DNA of 16,863 nt from Eggerthellaceae bacterium (lineage in GTDB: Bacteria; Actinomycetota; Coriobacteriia; Coriobacteriales; Eggerthellaceae), in contig JAFYTB010000164.1 of the NCBI GenBank assembly GCA_017559045.1, positions 1 through 16,863 of the forward strand. Direction: 5' to 3'. Shown piece after piece: positions 15,484 to 16,863 of this stretch. Both the position numbers and the translations under genes were made by a program. The notes beneath the pieces were generated by a model. The model saw only the letters and a list, made by a program, of their open reading frames with translations. It did not search any database and had not been told where the DNA came from. Positions within the stretch are counted from its first letter, which is position 1; each line of letters begins with the position of its first letter.

Positions 15484-15510
15484 CGAATAGTGGCAAATAC
15501 CCACTATTCG
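15484..15510. repeat. 27-bp inverted repeat between divergent metK and ATP-grasp-like gene
   Basis: Perfect 10-base arms, CGAATAGTGG (15484-15493) and CCACTATTCG (15501-15510), with a 7-base centre. It sits 12 bases upstream of the metK -35 element. There is no T-run on either side, so it reads better as a protein-binding operator than as a terminator. The binding protein is unknown. Confidence 0.6.
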
Positions 15511-15651
15511 AACACAAGCGGACAGCCATTACGTACCTGATCAAATTCGACAAACGAATCGATATAGCCACAAGACATCACCACTTGGCGACACATTAGC
15601 CGCAGATGATACACTTACCATGAAGCACAACGCCTCACGAAAGGTGCGCAT

Positions 15652-16863
15652 ATGGCAAGCAACGCGGATTATACGGGCGAATACCTCGACATCATCAACG
15701 AGCTAGGCGGAGACGCATCGAGCCGAAGGAATGCACAGGCTTACATGCGCCAATCGACTGCCATTGTCCACCACCGCGTCGTTGACTGCAGCTTCCTCCC
15801 CCGTTTGTTCAATCGAAAGACCTACGACACGATGAAGTACGTCTCAGAAACGGCCCATCGCATCTTGGTTAAGGTCATCGAGCACTATATCAACGACCCG
15901 GAGTACCGCAGCTGCTTCGACTTTGATCCTCGCCTTGTCGAGCTCATCCTCCTGCCTCGAGGCTATGACTCCGTGCTGCCGTTTGCGCGCGTTGACACCT
16001 TCCTCGATGAGGAAAACTTCCGCGTTAAGTTCTGCGAGTTCAACGGTGATGGTTCGAGCGGCATGAATGAAAATCGCGAGATCACCAACTCCATCTGGAA
16101 CACAAGGTCATTCCAGGAATTTGCCGAGGTTCACCACGTCGAGCCGTGCTACCTCTTCGATCCGTGGGTTGAAGACTTCTGCCGTATTTATTCCACATTC
16201 GAAAACCGCGTCGAGAACCCGCGCTTTGCTATTTGCGACTATCTCGAAAACGGCGTCGTCGACGAATTCCATATCTTCGCCAATCTGTTTAAAGAGCGCG
16301 GAATCGATTGCACGGTAGCCGACGTTCGCGACCTGCAATTTGATGGCGAAACCCTCCGCGACGGTGAAGGACTACCCGTCAACGCAATTTGGCGTCGCTG
16401 CGTTACCAACGATGTCCTCGAGTTCTGGGATGAGTCCCAAGAGCTCATTAAAGCCGTGCGCGCAGGCAAGGTAGCCCTCATCGGCAGCTTCGCAGGCCAC
16501 ATCGTGCACGATAAGCAGATCTTCGAAGTCCTCTTCAAGCCTCAAACCCAAAAGTTCCTCACCCTTGAGGAAATTGAATTTGTCGAGCAGACGGTGCCCT
16601 ACACCTCGTTCCTCGACTCTGAGCACGTTAACATCGAGCAAATTCGTGCCAACAAGGAAGAATGGATCATTAAGCCCACCGATCACTACGGTGCACATGA
16701 CGTATACGCAGGTTGCGCGGTCAGCCAAGAGCGTTGGGAAGAACTCATTGACACGTTCAGCAATTCACGCGCCGGCTACCCATTCATCGTTCAGAGCTAC
16801 ATCAAGCCCTTCAAAACGCTGACGATGGAGCCCGACACCAAGATCGACACGCTTTCCGACGAA
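15652..16863 (+). CDS. Probable circularly permuted ATP-grasp-like ligase, C-terminus off the right edge
   Basis: The plus frame is open from the ATG at 15652 to the edge (404 codons, partial, no stop). GAAAGG lies about 7 bases upstream, and a weak TTGGCG-N17-GATACA (15585-15613) could be its promoter. Seen in the protein: CEFNGDGSSGMNENREI (128-144), IGSFAGHIVHDKQIFEVLF (278-296) and WIIKPTDHYGAHDVYAG (342-358). The last two resemble the ATP-binding parts of glutathionylspermidine-synthase-like and circularly permuted ATP-grasp proteins, where a lysine in the IKP segment binds ATP. This would make it an ATP-dependent carboxylate-amine ligase acting on a peptide or small acid, but neither substrate nor exact family can be fixed. 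There is no signal peptide. It is transcribed away from metK. Confidence 0.7.
   Translation, partial: MASNADYTGEYLDIINELGGDASSRRNAQAYMRQSTAIVHHRVVDCSFLPRLFNRKTYDTMKYVSETAHRILVKVIEHYINDPEYRSCFDFDPRLVELILLPRGYDSVLPFARVDTFLDEENFRVKFCEFNGDGSSGMNENREITNSIWNTRSFQEFAEVHHVEPCYLFDPWVEDFCRIYSTFENRVENPRFAICDYLENGVVDEFHIFANLFKERGIDCTVADVRDLQFDGETLRDGEGLPVNAIWRRCVTNDVLEFWDESQELIKAVRAGKVALIGSFAGHIVHDKQIFEVLFKPQTQKFLTLEEIEFVEQTVPYTSFLDSEHVNIEQIRANKEEWIIKPTDHYGAHDVYAGCAVSQERWEELIDTFSNSRAGYPFIVQSYIKPFKTLTMEPDTKIDTLSDE

Overview
The window looks like a chromosomal segment of a low-to-mid-GC member of the Coriobacteriia (Actinomycetota), probably near the Eggerthellales. This is inferred from protein flavour (an actinobacterial-type primary sigma factor, Mo-bisPGD oxidoreductases of the kind abundant in that group, Tat-exported lipoproteins). 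No rRNA or phylogenetic marker was compared. Almost everything is on the minus strand; two genes are on the plus strand. I see no insertion sequences, phage genes or CRISPR arrays.

Region 1 (1-6950, read right to left): a five-gene ABC importer of the nickel/oligopeptide family, in the order binding lipoprotein, permease, permease, ATPase, ATPase (nikABCDE order). Downstream, and apparently with its own promoter, is a molybdopterin oxidoreductase cut by the left edge. Three independent sequence signals point to nickel: two tandem inverted repeats of the form GTGTTAC-N13-GTAACAC upstream of the binding-protein gene, an 18-histidine N-terminal extension on the first ATPase, and a His-x-His-x-His tail on the binding protein. 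Region 2 (6950-7450): a divergent YbjQ/UPF0145 gene with its own promoter and a strong terminator. The importer and ybjQ share the intergenic region that holds the repeats.

Region 3 (7460-15440, minus strand): housekeeping. tRNA-Asn(GTT) has its own promoter and terminator. rlmKL encodes a fused 23S rRNA methyltransferase whose N-terminal (RlmL) catalytic motifs look lost. rpoD has a clear promoter just after priA and a strong terminator before rlmKL. priA overlaps metK by one base. A SAM-I-class riboswitch lies in the metK leader, and its closing helix runs into the metK Shine-Dalgarno, which predicts SAM feedback on metK translation and probably on priA through coupling.

Region 4 (15440-16863): a 369-bp divergent intergenic stretch holds the metK promoter, the riboswitch and an unexplained 27-bp perfect-arm dyad. 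After it a plus-strand gene for a probable circularly permuted ATP-grasp-like protein runs off the right edge.

I found no convincing wholly new system. The most useful leads are the nickel-regulated importer with its His-rich ATPase, the compact metK riboswitch, and the fused methyltransferase with one apparently dead half.
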